Part shown: in pieces, positions 1-12,000 of the stretch
How positions within the stretch are numbered: position 1 is the stretch's first letter
Layout of the letters: every line of letters begins with the position of its first letter
Assembly (NCBI GenBank): GCA_051294375.1
Contig: CM119268.1
Location: forward strand, 20,891,869 to 20,955,868
DNA from: Paraspadella gotoi
Lineage: Eukaryota; Chaetognatha
Direction of reading: 5' to 3'
DNA length: 64,000 bases
Program-made: the position numbers and the translations under genes
Notes under the pieces: generated by a model
Databases searched by the model: none
What the model was told of the DNA's origin: nothing
The model's input: the letters and a program-made list of their open reading frames with translations, nothing else

Positions 1-179
1 GCTTCGCGACGAAAGTAAACAACGAAACTGAAAAATTCACAACAAAGACGCGGAAAGAAAAACAGATAGAGAAAGAGAAAGAGAAAGAAAGAAATAAAAA
101 GAAAGAATAAAAAAACGAACACAAAAGAAAATATTGAATTTTTTTTTTTAATCGAAGAAAGCGGATATATCTCGTGGGG

Positions 180-182
<3 letters not shown>
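1..182. other. purine-rich leader, no gene
   Basis: A-rich sequence with degenerate AAAG/GAGAAAG runs leading into the first GA microsatellite. No coding or RNA signal is visible. Confidence 0.6.

Positions 183-256
<74 letters not shown>
183..256. repeat. (GA)n microsatellite
   Basis: Uninterrupted GA dinucleotide tract of about 74 bases. Confidence 0.97.
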
Positions 257-261
<5 letters not shown>

Positions 262-584
262 TATCGAATTAGGGAAGTGCGTTTGTACAGAACTGGGCTT
301 TTATACAGATTTACAATTCATTTGCAATTAATTTAAATAAAAAAATCTTGGTCATGAAAAAAAAATTCGACATAGAATTTTTTAGGAGAAGTCGTCACTA
401 AATTAAAAGTTAGTAAATAAAAACAATTATCGTTTTACTAGATGTAAATAATCGACGTATCTTGGCACATGAGCTTGGGCGATGCTTTGTTAAACGGAAA
501 ATTAACAGACGAGTCAAATAAATTCAATACTCAATATTTTTTTCATCCCAAGAGTATTATCCCTGTGTTTTCAAGATCATGTCC
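257..584. other. AT-rich unique sequence
   Basis: No open frame, RNA signal or repeat that I can recognise. Confidence 0.5.
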
Positions 585-856
585 ATTTGATTCAATGATT
601 TAGTGATTTTATGATTCAGTTATTCAGTGATTTAGTGATTTGATGATTTATTGATTTAGTGATTTTATGATTCAGTTATTCAGTGATTTAGTGATTTATT
701 GACTTAGTGATTTAGTGATTCAGTGATTTAATGATTTCGTGATTTAGTGATTTAGTGATTCAGTGAATTAGTGATTCAGTGATTTAGTGATTCAGTGATT
801 TATTTATTTAGTCAGTTAGTGATTCAGTCATTTAGAGATTCAATGATTCAATGATA
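585..856. repeat. degenerate GTGATTTA/GTGATTCA tandem repeat
   Basis: About 270 bases built from a 7-8 base unit (GTGATTTA, GTGATTCA, ATGATTTA) in irregular succession, with some higher-order repetition near 60 bases. Confidence 0.9.
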
Positions 857-1621
<765 letters not shown>

Positions 1622-2235
1622 TTCCCGCTTAGTTTAATTGACCTTTTAAAGACTCGAAAACATGTAATCCGTTATTATTAAAAATCTGGCATAGGGCGTC
1701 ATTTTATAAATATTTTTGTAGGTTGTATATTTTAGGCCGATGATATTGTGCTGTCATCACCCACTTTGGAGGCATGCAAAAAATAATAAATATTGGTGTA
1801 GAATATAAAAAAAATTGTTTTTTCTTTTAATTTAAAAAAAAAACTAAATATATGATTTTTGGAAAAAATGACTATGGCATTGGGTCTGGACAACGTGGAC
1901 CGCGTAGAAATATTTGGGATTTAATTTAAAATCAGAAATCAATTTTGAATTTGATGCAACTCCAGAATTAATGTTCTTTTACAAGTCCTCAAATTGTTTT
2001 TTTTTAGCGCTTTACAAAAACCTGATTATTTTACACTAATTGTGTATCAATATTAAGATAAGGTTGCGAAGTAAAACAATTTCGGTACAAAGATATGTAT
2101 CAATTAAATGTGGCCATCAACAATGGCATTCGTGAAATATTTGGCTGGAACAGATGGGAAAGTGTCCGCCAGTTGGTTACCCTGATATTTACACGATTTT
2201 TCAAAGCAGTCATGAACGATTTAACTCTAAAGTAA
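1622..2235 (+). pseudogene. LINE reverse transcriptase, C-terminal half, broken
   Basis: Three pieces lie in three frames. Piece 1 (from 1622) reads LIDLLKT, an in-frame stop at 1679, KSGIGRHFINIFVGCIF, then a stop (TAG, 1733-1735) exactly where the catalytic Tyr of YADD should be, followed by ADDIVLSSPTLEACKK. Piece 2 (1908-2036) begins KYLGFNLKSEINF and carries an FYKSSN segment. Piece 3 (2062-2235) carries YQLNVAINNGIREIF and GWNRWESVRQL. In this LINE class the ADD box, the YLG box and the C-terminal NN..R..F block follow each other over roughly 100-130 residues, which matches the 370 bases seen. It cannot encode an active enzyme. Confidence 0.75.
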
Positions 2236-2594
2236 TAAGTAGTGTGAACGGAAAATAATGTGCTAATTTTATTTGTACAATAACTTTTAAATACTCTCAT
2301 AGAGTACCATTATTGCAAACGTTTGTTTTCGTTTTACTTTTCTGTTGACTTAATTAGACTTAATTTAATTGTGTTGATGTGTGTCACTGCATAAATTTTT
2401 TGATATAAAATAAACTAGAATATTTGTAAACAAATAATTTTTTTCTCTTCAATACTAAAACGGGACGAAAAAAGAGTCTTAACACAATAAATATTTAATT
2501 TGATAAAGAAGAGATATACTAACTCATAACTCATTAACAATGTATATATTGTAATTTTTTTTCTCAATAAATGATGATTATGATTATGATGACT
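1622..2594 (+). mobile_element. 5'-truncated decayed non-LTR retrotransposon (LINE)
   Basis: The 3' part of a LINE, running from the reverse-transcriptase palm to the 3' end. The order and spacing of motifs is right for one element: the catalytic ADDIVL block at 1736, a KYLGF thumb block at 1908, a C-terminal NNGIREIFGWNRWESVRQL block at 2107-2163, then a ~330 bp AT-rich 3' untranslated region. This ends in an AATAAATGATGATTATGATT-type tail at about 2564-2594, a microsatellite-like 3' end typical of CR1/Jockey-like LINEs. Everything upstream of the palm is missing, as expected from incomplete target-primed reverse transcription. The clade is inferred from motif style only. Confidence 0.78.
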
Positions 2595-2776
2595 ATATTT
2601 ATAAATTTAGCCTTTATGTAATTTTTTTTGACAATTTTCTACAAATTGACATCAACTTGGAATTGCTAAATGTTTAGATTAAGAAGCGGCCTCTCGGGGA
2701 TACCGGGGGATATCGCTTTCAACCGCCGACCGAAAAAAAGAGTTTTACTTCGACGTTTGTGCTGAAAAAATAAGAG
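2595..2776. other. unique sequence, no gene seen
   Basis: AT-rich flank of the LINE followed by a short GC-richer stretch. No supported feature. Confidence 0.4.
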
Positions 2777-2800
2777 CGTCGTCGTCGTCGTCGTCCGTCG

Positions 2801-2899
<99 letters not shown>

Positions 2900-2959
2900 G
2901 CGTCGTCGTCGTCGTCGTCGTCTCTCGTTGTCGTCGTCGTCGTCGTCGTCGTGTCGTCG
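2777..2959. repeat. (TCG)n / (GAC)n trinucleotide microsatellite
   Basis: About 180 bases of GTC/TCG repeat with a few single-base interruptions that shift its frame. The reverse-strand Thr/Arg/Asp homopolymer frame is an artefact of the repeat. Confidence 0.95.
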
Positions 2960-3298
2960 TAAGAGATAATTGGTTATTGGCTTTTTTGAAGAATCTTTTT
3001 TACTTTGTTTTTCTTTTGGGGACAAGAAAGTCATTACTTTTTTTGAGGCCGCGAAGAACAGACTTAAATGTATAAGACATTTCACTTTAAAAACTAAATT
3101 GGAGCATCACAATTTTTTTACCAACTTTTCTCGATAAAAATTTAGGTTATTTTCAACTTTTTTATTAATTCAACGAACGAAAGTCTCAATGAATTGACAA
3201 TCGACGCTCACACTCCAACCAATGTTGTTTCGTCGCCATGTTTCTTTTCATACCGCGTTGTTTTCCTCGAAAATGGCCGCTCGGGTCATATCCTCTCT
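2960..3298. other. unique sequence, no gene seen
   Basis: No motif or long non-repetitive frame on either strand. Confidence 0.4.
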
Positions 3299-3642
<344 letters not shown>

Positions 3643-3714
3643 TTTTTTCTTTTTTGTGTCAACCCAACATCTTAGGTACATAAGCAACAAGCATAAAGCA
3701 AGCATGTAATATAT

Positions 3715-3993
3715 ATCTTCTTTCTCTTCTTTTCTTTCTTTTCTTTTCTTTTCTCTTTTCTTTCTTTTCTTTTCTTATCTCTTCTCTTCTCTTCTCTTCT
3801 CCACTTCTCCTTCTCTTCTTTCTTCTCTTCTCTTCTCTTCTCTTCTCTTCCTTCTCTTCTCTTTTCTTCTCTTCTCTTCTCTTCTCTTTTCTTCTCTTTT
3901 TCTTTCTTTCTCCTTTTCTTTTCTTTTCTTTTCTTTCCTTTTCTTTTCTTTTCTTTTCTTTTCTTCTCTTCTTTTCATTTTCTTCTCTTTTCT
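3715..3993. repeat. (TCTTC)n/(TTTTC)n pyrimidine tract
   Basis: Nearly 280 bases with almost only C and T on the + strand, alternating TTTTC and TCTTC units. A polypurine-polypyrimidine tract of this length can form triplex (H-) DNA. Confidence 0.92.
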
Positions 3994-4280
3994 CAATCGA
4001 TGATAAATTTTCCAAAATTTTTTTCTTTTAAGAGTTTTTCTTTCTTTTGTGACTAAAGAGAAAAATACACATACTAAATTAAATTATTAAATAATTGTTT
4101 TTATATATTATATATTATATACTATTATCCCAGATGTATCTTTTTCACTATAGGTTTTAGTTAACAGCAGAATAAAAATTACTTGCAATATTTTGTGTTT
4201 TTTTGGTGAAAAACCGGGGTAAATATTAGTAGCAGGCGAGAGATTTGAGACTCAAATAAAGGGAAAGATAAAAAGGAGGT
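3994..4280. other. AT-rich unique sequence
   Basis: No supported feature. Confidence 0.4.
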
Positions 4281-4372
4281 GATAAGTGACAAGGTAAGTA
4301 TCCCTCACAGAAGTGACAGAAGGTAAGTACTCCTCCACCCCAAGTGACAGGAAGTAAGGAATTCCTCTCCCC
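4281..4372. repeat. three ~30-base repeats with AAGTGACAGAAGGTAAG core
   Basis: Units start near 4284, 4311 and 4342. Each carries AAGTGACA(A/G)...GTAAG followed by a CCTC-rich spacer. A related segment (CCCTCAG, then AGTGACAGAAGGTAA) recurs inside block D at 19232-19255. Each core resembles a splice donor (AG/GTAAGT), but no exon can be recognised around it. Confidence 0.65.
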
Positions 4373-5239
4373 AGTCCCGCCCCTCAGTGCGGATGTGACA
4401 AGATTATCTCAGCGAAATTCTGTCGTCGTGAAAAAGAGAGATAAGTTCGAGCGAAGAAAAAAAAGGTTTGAACGGGAGGCGTTTTAATTCGAAATGGACG
4501 TTTGCCACTAAGTGCCAGTCATTGCTGGTAATTGCAATTGAGTGCCAGTGTTTGACTCTCCGTTCCTACGCGGTGTCATGAAATTGGTACGACCAATATA
4601 AAAATTATCCATTAATTTAATAAATAAGCTATCTTGCCCCTGAATTTGGTTAGGCTTTGGTGGTTGAAGGCTTTTATGGAGTAAGAAGGCGGAAAATATC
4701 AATTGCAATAAAATACTTTCAGACACGAAGCAATTGTATTCGAAATGATAACTTGAACTCAATGACGAATAGAAGCAATCCACAATTTTGTGGACGCGCC
4801 CAAATTGCTAAAATGTCTTTCTCTGATGCCTTTTCTTTTCAGAACAACAACAATAACAACAAGAATAACGACAAGAAAAGCAAAACATAAAAACGATTGT
4901 GACGAGGATCATTTTTGGTGCTGAGCACTCGAGTGATAATCTCACCAGTTTTCCGAAGTTTGACTGTTACGCGTTTGAGACCAGAGGATAATTTTAACTA
5001 TAATTTTAAAAAAATTATGAAAATTGCAAAATTACTTTTTTTAATATATTAATATATAATACATTTTAAAATAATTATAGTTTCAAGTTAAATATATTTT
5101 AAATAAATTTTGAATATGTTTGTGTTGTTTTCTGGAAATAGAGGGAACGTCTACAAAACACGAGATTTTCTGCCCTTTTTCTAATCAGATATTCTAAATT
5201 AGATTAGATTATATTAGATTATATAACTTTACATGACCC

Positions 5240-5242
<3 letters not shown>
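4373..5242. other. unique sequence, no gene seen
   Basis: Mixed-composition sequence with a 14-base palindrome at the CCACAATTTTGTGG site near 4780. The open frames on both strands (for example 4508-4783 minus) show no recognisable domain. Confidence 0.4.
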
Positions 5243-5286
<44 letters not shown>

Positions 5287-5399
5287 ATAATAGTAGTAAT
5301 AGTAGTAGTACTAATAGTAGTAGTAGTAGTAGTAGTAGTACTAGTAGTAGTCTATTTTTTTAATCGGTACTACGACTACAACAACAACAACAGCAACAA
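5243..5399. repeat. (AGT)n then (ACA)n trinucleotide tracts
   Basis: AGT/TAG repeats with interruptions to about 5351, then a short (CAA)n with one CAG at 5377-5399. Confidence 0.93.
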
Positions 5400-5811
5400 T
5401 CTCTGAATGCCATCCATGACGTTTTTCTCACAACTAGGGACCGACTTATGTGTGTGACAAGACCCAGACACCATTTCTCAAATTGACGGGCCGATGATAG
5501 GCCATCAAACCGAAGGGTAAACGGAGAGGGATAGAGAGGGAGTGAGAGAGAGATTGAGAGCGAGAGGAAACTATCGTGGGCTTTACATGAAAAAAAGACA
5601 ATTCGGTTGGCAGATAGAGATAGAGTCATAAACGAAACCATGAAGCAATAAAAATTGATAAAAGTAATTAGAATAACTAATTTTCTTATTTTTTTTAAAA
5701 TAAGCCAAATAATCTAGCATATCATTCTTTTCTTTGTCGTTATTTTCATTGTCATCATTTTTCGCTCCCGCATTCAGCCTTTTAATTCACTATCATTATT
5801 TTTTTCTTGAT
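5400..5811. other. unique sequence, no gene seen
   Basis: Contains GA-rich patches near 5540-5570. No supported gene. Confidence 0.4.
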
Positions 5812-6368
5812 GCATGTCTGTCTTTTAATGCATTGTCATCAATGTTGCCCTAAAGCATTCTGTCTTTTAATGCTTGTATCAAATGTTGCCTAAAGCATTC
5901 TGTCTTTTAATGCATTGGTCATCTAATGTTGCCTAAAGCATTCTGTCTTTTAATGCATTGTCATCAATGTTGCCCTAAAGCATTCTGTCTTTTAATGCAT
6001 TGTCATCAATGTTGCTAAAGCATTTCTGTCTTTTTTAATGCATTGTCATCAAATGGGTTGCCTAAAGCATTCTGTCTTTTAATGCATTTGTCATCAAATG
6101 TTGCCTAAAGCATTCTGTCTTTTAAATGCATTGTCATCAATGTTTGCCTAAAGCATTCTGGTCTTTTTATGCATTGTCATCAATGTTTGCCTAAAGCATT
6201 TCTGTCTTTTTAATGCATTGTCTTAATGTTTGCCTTAAAACGCATTCTGTCTTTTAATGCATTGTCATCAATGTTGCCGAAAGCATTCTGTCTTTTAATG
6301 CATTGTCATCAATGTTGACTAAAGCATTCTGTCTTTTAATGCATTGTCATCAATGTTGCCTAAAGCAT
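5812..6368. repeat. minisatellite, 13 copies of a 41-44 base unit
   Basis: The core CTGTCTTTTAATGCATTG followed by TCATCAATGTTGCCTAAAGC repeats thirteen times. Copies differ mostly by one-base gains or losses in runs (TTTT to TTTTTT, GCC to GCCC, AAA to AAAA) and rarely by substitution. This pattern suggests uncorrected long-read error on top of a homogeneous array. Confidence 0.95.
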
Positions 6369-6447
6369 TGTGGCATTTAGATTTTTATTAGAGGCGAGGG
6401 ATTTCCGAAGGACAATAAGTATCCCGCTTCTGCGATTTCTTCTTTTT

Positions 6448-6492
6448 TCTTGTTGTCGTTGTTGTCGTTGTTGTCGTTGTTGTCGTTGTTTT
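6448..6492. repeat. (GTTGTTGTC)n 9-base tandem repeat
   Basis: About five copies of GTTGTTGTC. Confidence 0.9.
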
Positions 6493-7307
6493 TTTTAAAG
6501 GTCGAACATTTTTAAAAAAATGTTTTCCCTGGTGGTCAGAAAAAAAATGGAGAGAAAAACCTTTCTATCTCTGCTGATGTTTGTATTTACGCCTCTATTT
6601 TTTTTCTTTTTTAATTTTTTTTCATTATAATATTTCCTTTTTTAATTTTTTTGTCTTCCTTTTTAAATCTAAATCTTTCCATTTTCCTTTTTTTTTTTTT
6701 TCAATTTCAATCTTTACCTTTTCCTTTTTTCCTATTCCTTTTTCCATCTAAATCTTTCCCTTTTTTCCTTCTTTTCTACTCCTTTTTTCCATTTAAATTT
6801 TTCCTTTTTTTAATTTTTTCCCTTCCAACGCGACATTTTTCATCGCGCTTGTTACTCGTCATTGTTGACAATAATCTTCCATGTTTTGAGTTTTGCGAGT
6901 CACGTTTACATTTCTCGTTGCTCTTTTGTTGATCCGTTGAATTCGCTCGACGATGGATCTTTTTTTTTTAGTTTTTCACAATTTTTCGTTTCCTTTGTTT
7001 GTTTATGTTTAGTCTTATGTTTGTTTACTTTTCACCAAAGCGGAATAACATTCGAGGATGTTGCTTCGACTTTTAATTTTTTTTTAAATTCATATCTGAG
7101 TTATTTCTTTTTTAATTAATGTCATGTTTCGCCTGTTCCATGTCACGCCTGCCCTCTTCTATGTCATGCTTAGCTTTTTCGTCCTTTACATTCCTTTCTC
7201 ACTCCGCGACATCATAGTTTTGCTCAGCAACTGCCTCTGTTGACTCTATTACCTGAGCTGTTAACCGTCCCCCTCTCTTTTGGCTCCCACAGGAAAAAAG
7301 AGAGAGA
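6493..7307. other. T-rich sequence, no gene seen
   Basis: 6590-6830 is dominated by T runs with TTTCC and TCTAAATC repeats. The rest is mixed AT-rich sequence. Phe/Leu-rich + strand frames (6651-7119) follow from T-richness. Confidence 0.5.
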
Positions 7308-7519
7308 NNNNNNNNNNNNNNNNNNNNNNNNNNNNNNNNNNNNNNNNNNNNNNNNNNNNNNNNNNNNNNNNNNNNNNNNNNNNNNNNNNNNNNNNNNNNN
7401 NNNNNNNNNNNNNNNNNNNNNNNNNNNNNNNNNNNNNNNNNNNNNNNNNNNNNNNNNNNNNNNNNNNNNNNNNNNNNNNNNNNNNNNNNNNNNNNNNNNN
7501 NNNNNNNNNNNNNNNNNNN
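7308..7519. other. assembly gap (212 N)
   Basis: Flanked on both sides by GA-rich sequence, so a long GA tract probably caused the break. Confidence 0.98.
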
Positions 7520-7591
7520 AGAGAAAGAGAGAGACAGAGAGAGAGCGAGTGGTAAATTGCTGCTATAGAATCGGATTGACATCTTCACGTG

Positions 7592-7780
7592 ATGGATTCT
7601 ACGCCGCTTATTAGCTGGGGAATCGCAGTGATGCCTTCACCACTCACAAAGCCTGCCTCACCTCACCAACGTTACCCTTACCAGCACCCTACCCCAGACG
7701 CAGCATGCCTCTGTGCCTCGATAGATAAGCGTCCGGGCGAAGGTGCGAGAAAGGACAGAGGAACGGAGATGAAAACATGA
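7592..7780 (+). CDS. unassigned short open frame, 62 codons
   Basis: An ATG-to-TGA frame in a GC-richer island just after a gap and GA tract. The translation (begins MDSTPLISWGIAVMPSP; Pro-, His- and Lys-rich later) is not a simple repeat and has varied amino acids, unlike most frames here. I recognise no domain, signal peptide or membrane segment. No splice signals, promoter or polyadenylation signal decide whether it is real. It could be an exon fragment, a transposon remnant or chance. Confidence 0.15.
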   Translation: MDSTPLISWGIAVMPSPLTKPASPHQRYPYQHPTPDAACLCASIDKRPGEGARKDRGTEMKT

Positions 7781-7980
7781 TATAGAAATGTAGAAGAGAG
7801 AATGTTTAAGTAATACAAAGAGTAGGAATTAAAAGAAAGGAAAAGGATGGATGTAAGAGAGGTGTGAAAAGAAAGATAAGAAAAGTTTATGTCAGATCAT
7901 GAAAGTTTTAAAGGCTGAGATGAAAAGAAAGAGAGAGGGGTGAAGGAGAACAAAGAAGAGAGAGAGAGAGAGAGAGAGAG
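7781..7980. other. purine-rich sequence
   Basis: GA/AAG-rich approach to the next gap. No gene. Confidence 0.5.
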
Positions 7981-8088
7981 NNNNNNNNNNNNNNNNNNNN
8001 NNNNNNNNNNNNNNNNNNNNNNNNNNNNNNNNNNNNNNNNNNNNNNNNNNNNNNNNNNNNNNNNNNNNNNNNNNNNNNNNNNNNNNNN
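7981..8088. other. assembly gap (108 N)
   Basis: Lies inside a (GA)n tract visible on both sides. Confidence 0.98.
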
Positions 8089-8598
8089 GAGAGAGAGAGA
8101 GAGAGAAGAATTGAGAAACAATCAATCTGTCAGATTGGATCCAACTCAGAAAGAGAGAGAAAGAATGAAAGATGAAAACTGGGAGAGATGAAAGAAAGAA
8201 AGAAGGAATAATAAAAAGAAAAAAAGAAAGAAAGAATAAAAGAATAAAAAAGGATGCATTAAAGAAAAGGAATTGAAGGAACAAAAAGAAAAAAAATTAA
8301 AAAAGAAAAAAAGAAATGAGCAACTAAACCATTGGAAAAAAATATATACAAATATATCCCGAGAAAAAAAATTAAAAAAGTGGAAGAACAAACGATAATT
8401 TCCAAAAAGATGAAATAATTTTAATAAAAGGAGAAAAGAAAAGAAAAAAAGAAAAGGGAGGAAAGGAGGAAAGAAAAAAGAAACAAACGAGGAGAAAAGG
8501 TGCTTCTCGAGTCTCAAGTTCGGCAATCGATTTGATGTCCGCTTCTTGAAATCACTTCTGACACGAATTCAATAAAAAATCTCTCTCTCTCTCTCTCT
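8089..8598. repeat. GA tract, then A-rich AAAG/AAAAG low-complexity sequence
   Basis: 8150-8500 is a long A-rich run with AAAGAAAG units. A CT tract begins at 8581 and runs into the next gap. Confidence 0.8.
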
Positions 8599-8676
8599 NN
8601 NNNNNNNNNNNNNNNNNNNNNNNNNNNNNNNNNNNNNNNNNNNNNNNNNNNNNNNNNNNNNNNNNNNNNNNNNNNN
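8599..8676. other. assembly gap (78 N)
   Basis: Lies inside a (CT)n tract visible on both sides. Confidence 0.98.
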
Positions 8677-9205
8677 TCTCTCTCTCTCTCTGTTCGTCCG
8701 AAAAACAACATAAATCAACGTCATTCTACCTCGTGGGATTTATTTCACCTCGTCCCTTTTGAGAACTGAGCTTTTAGCCTCTCAGTTTCTTAGGACGAAT
8801 TTTCTGTTCGCTAATCAACCGGTCGACTTGAAGAACAAATCGCGGGTTAGAATTTCCAACCTTGCCCCGTTTTTCAATTGTTTATATTCTAACTGTCAAG
8901 TTAATTTGTCAAGTTTTTTACTTTTATCAACTTTTGGAAAACGAAAAATTTGTGTTTTTTTTTCGAACGAAATATATTCAAAGCATTCTAATGAAAAATA
9001 CTTATCAACAAAAACAACTATTTCATTTGTAAGAAAATAAAACATTCTAATAGTTAAAAAAAGAAATTAGAAGAAATATGGATTATGAGAAGCAATAAAT
9101 TAAAAAAACAAATAAAAGAGAAAAAAAAATAAAGTCAATTACCTGAAAAGGAAAAAAAAAATATTTAGGAGATTTGTCTTTCGGAAACATTTATTAGATT
9201 TCATC
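8677..9205. other. AT-rich unique sequence
   Basis: One 93-codon frame (8759-9040) lacks an ATG at its start and matches no family I know, so it is not called a gene. Confidence 0.4.
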
Positions 9206-9330
9206 ATGAAGAGACGACTGGTCCGAGTTCATGGGAAATATGACATATGGACCGCCGCACGGACCGGCAGACAGACTGCCGCACGGACCGGTGGACAGAC
9301 TGCCGTATAGACCGTCGTTCTGGATGCAGA
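9206..9330. repeat. GACAGACTGCCGCACGGACCGG tandem repeats
   Basis: Three to four imperfect copies of a ~24-base GC-rich unit (GCACGGACCGG, GACAGACTGCC). A 34-codon ATG frame (9206-9310) runs through it and reads as repeated TAARTG and RQTAA. The frame is best explained by the repeat. Confidence 0.7.
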
Positions 9331-9424
9331 CACAAAATCTAATAAATTAGCGGCTTGCTTAAAAATGAATAAAAATAAAAGGTTTTCTTTATTTTTAAAT
9401 TAAAAATCAATATATAGGGAAAAA

Positions 9425-9665
9425 ATAACGCTATAAAAAGAAATTCTGAATGAAAGCCACGCTTAATAAAATAAAAGCCATCTTGAATTCAAGGGAAGAT
9501 GAATGAAAGCCATTCTATATAAAACGGATGATGAATCGGAATAATATATAAGAGTTAAACTAAAAAAAAGTCATAATGAATAAAATCGCTGACGAATTAA
9601 AGTCATGCTGAATTAAAGCGAAGATGAATAAAAGCCAGACTGAATAAAAGCAATTCTGAACCAGT
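9425..9665. repeat. degenerate AATGAATAAAAGCCA-type tandem repeat
   Basis: ATGAA(T)AAAAGCCAT-like units of about 15-20 bases recur a dozen times with high divergence. Confidence 0.65.
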
Positions 9666-9786
9666 TTCGATCCTCAGTGGACCGGAAAGGATATCCCCGC
9701 AAATTCAATCTCCATAACAACAAGTCGCTTGATCTTTATTCAACTCTCGAGCACCGTCCCACCTCGTCGCTCTCTCTTTCTCTTTC

Positions 9787-9811
9787 NNNNNNNNNNNNNN
9801 NNNNNNNNNNN
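9787..9811. other. assembly gap (25 N)
   Basis: Fixed-size 25-N gap at the end of a CT-rich stretch. Confidence 0.98.
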
Positions 9812-11199
9812 GTCCGAATAATCTTTTGTTGTAGGTTTTTATTTTTTGCTGTTTTTATAATCCTTTGAGGCGAGTATTTGATTTATTTTTTCTTTATCAG
9901 TTGAGGTAATTTTTTGGTTGGGACGACGTTCTTTCATCTTGGTGTCCGAAATATCAGAATGAGATTAGAAGCCATGGCGCGGACGAGAATGTCGCATGCC
10001 CTCATCAGAAACTTTGCACGGTCGCGCGTTGCTCTCTCTCTCTGCTGTGTGTGTTGTGTATGTATCTGTCTCCATCTCTCTCTCTCTCTCTCTGCGTGTG
10101 GAACCTCGCAAGGCGTAGGGTGATATGATAGATAAATACATGAACAGATAATATAAATACATGATACATTTGTTGATTACATACTTCTTGTTGATAATCC
10201 GGGTCCTATGGCGAGATCAAAGCACCTTTACCCCGGCTTTTGATATTTTCTCGTTTCTCTCTCTCTCTCTCTCTTATACTCTTATAGGTTTTTTCCTATC
10301 ACTTATGCTAAACAAAGCTCCACTGATCCTATACAATATCGAATAACATTAAATACATTATTATGCCGATTCATTTCAGAGGTTACCTTTAATTTTAAAA
10401 AAATTAATTTAAAATATAGTATCAACAATGAGAATATAATATCTTTGACATAAGATAATCCTTCAGAAATAAAGAATTTTACTATGAAACAAATCCGTCA
10501 ACCCTTTCTCTCTCTACTCTCTCTCTTTCTCTCCTCTCTCCTCTCTCCTGGGTGTGTGTTCGTGCCATCTCCTCGTCCTCTCCAAGTCTGTATTTTGGTT
10601 CATATAAAATATTTCCTCTTCTTCGTATTTAACAATAATTATTTTAATAGTTCATAATTAAAAATAAATTTAGTACAAAATTTCGCTCTCGAAATCCTAT
10701 AAAATGAAGCTTGATAAATGTTAAATACAACCTTAAACCCATCAATGTCAATTCTCCAAAGAGTCAGATTTTAATGCTGAGTTGCATCTTGCATAATCAC
10801 TACTAGGACTGTACCACTACAGGGAGAAAGAGCGAGAATGCAGCGCAAAAAACAAATATTATCTGTGCCTTGCCGTGGCGCGTTCGAATTGTCCGCTTCA
10901 AGTCTCGTAACCGTTTGAGCCATTAAATTTTCACAGTTAGACTAACACGCTCGAGAGAGTGATTAGTTTCGCCACTCCGTCTTTTAGATACTGATCGCTT
11001 ACGTCTCTCTTCAGTTTAGTACCCTACATTCTTTCTGCTTCGCTTATGTCAAAAACGGAATGTCACGTTATACTATTGTATAAATAACATAGCTCGACGT
11101 ATGTGTAGAGTTATCCGCGATACATACATCTCCGTCCCGGGGGATTTTGAGACGTTCAGAGTAAACTAGACGCTTCACACAATACGATCGGACAGGGTC
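9812..11199. other. unique sequence, no gene seen
   Basis: Several short CT tracts (10034-10094, 10257-10274, 10507-10548) in AT-rich sequence, with a mixed-GC portion at 10780-11190. No frame carries a recognisable domain. Confidence 0.4.
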
Positions 11200-12000
11200 A
11201 ATTGTCCACCTATTTATACTAAAGGATTCGAGGACAACCGATGGAGAGGAGATTGGTTGTCGTCTTCTTTGTAGTCTTCAGAGAACGAAACGTAGTATTC
11301 CTTCGAGACAGCAAGCACGTTACTGAAAAGTAACGCTAGTGAGAATGTCACCACGACATGAACTAGTTCGTGTGAGCCACGTACGCTGAGAAACAAGCAG
11401 GAGAGACGCGACAAACGAAACGAGCGCCGTAGATCCGAGACGGGGTACATAGCGTCCTCGAGTCTCTCACGTAAGCGAAACGATGGACCGCGACCAAAAC
11501 GACGAGCGCCTGGCGGGATGACTGGGGAGGTCAATGCGAAGATTCTGACACATATCGAGACATAAAGGATAAGGGGCTAGCGAAAACAGAAGAACACGCA
11601 ACGAAGTGCACAAACGGACCAGTGAGTATATGGGACCGAGAGCAATGACAACACCATGAGAGCACATAAACATAGTACGTACAGAATGAAGACGGGAAAG
11701 TTCATTATCAAACATATGCTTAGGTGAGAGTTCATCATGGGACATTAGGGCGACATTGCTTGTCTATTACATTTAGAGATGGATCTACAGACGAATAGGT
11801 GGACGCGAGGATGATGGAGGAGCATGCGCGGAACGACAGCAGGGGATACTAAATCTAGTCGCATAGCTACTCTCAGGATGCCATCACCCACATCATTAAG
11901 TACATATATAAGGTTCAGAGGCCGGCACTCTGGAGCAGATCTTGAACTCTGATTACAACTTCTCTCTCTCTATCTATAGTTATCAATGAAAAACATTATT
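11200..12000. other. mixed-GC stretch, possible old LTR, unassigned
   Basis: The base composition differs from the AT-rich surroundings. A TATATAAGG site at 11905-11913 is followed by CGGCACTCTGGAGCAGATC-like sequence, a layout reminiscent of an LTR U3/R region. No matching second LTR, primer-binding site or gag/pol was found. Confidence 0.15.

Noticed and set aside
2666-3085. 139-codon minus frame rich in Thr and Arg
   Set aside because: It is the (TCG)n trinucleotide tract plus unrelated flanks.
5812-6368. Direct repeats considered as a CRISPR-like array
   Set aside because: Repeats abut without unique spacers and the context is eukaryotic. It is a minisatellite.
8759-9040. 93-codon + frame with varied residues
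   Set aside because: Begins at TTG with no ATG near its start, matches no known family and has AT-rich composition like its surroundings.
11214-11745. Overlapping minus frames in a mixed-GC region
   Set aside because: No domain on either strand. The better guess is an eroded LTR, but no partner LTR or internal genes were found.
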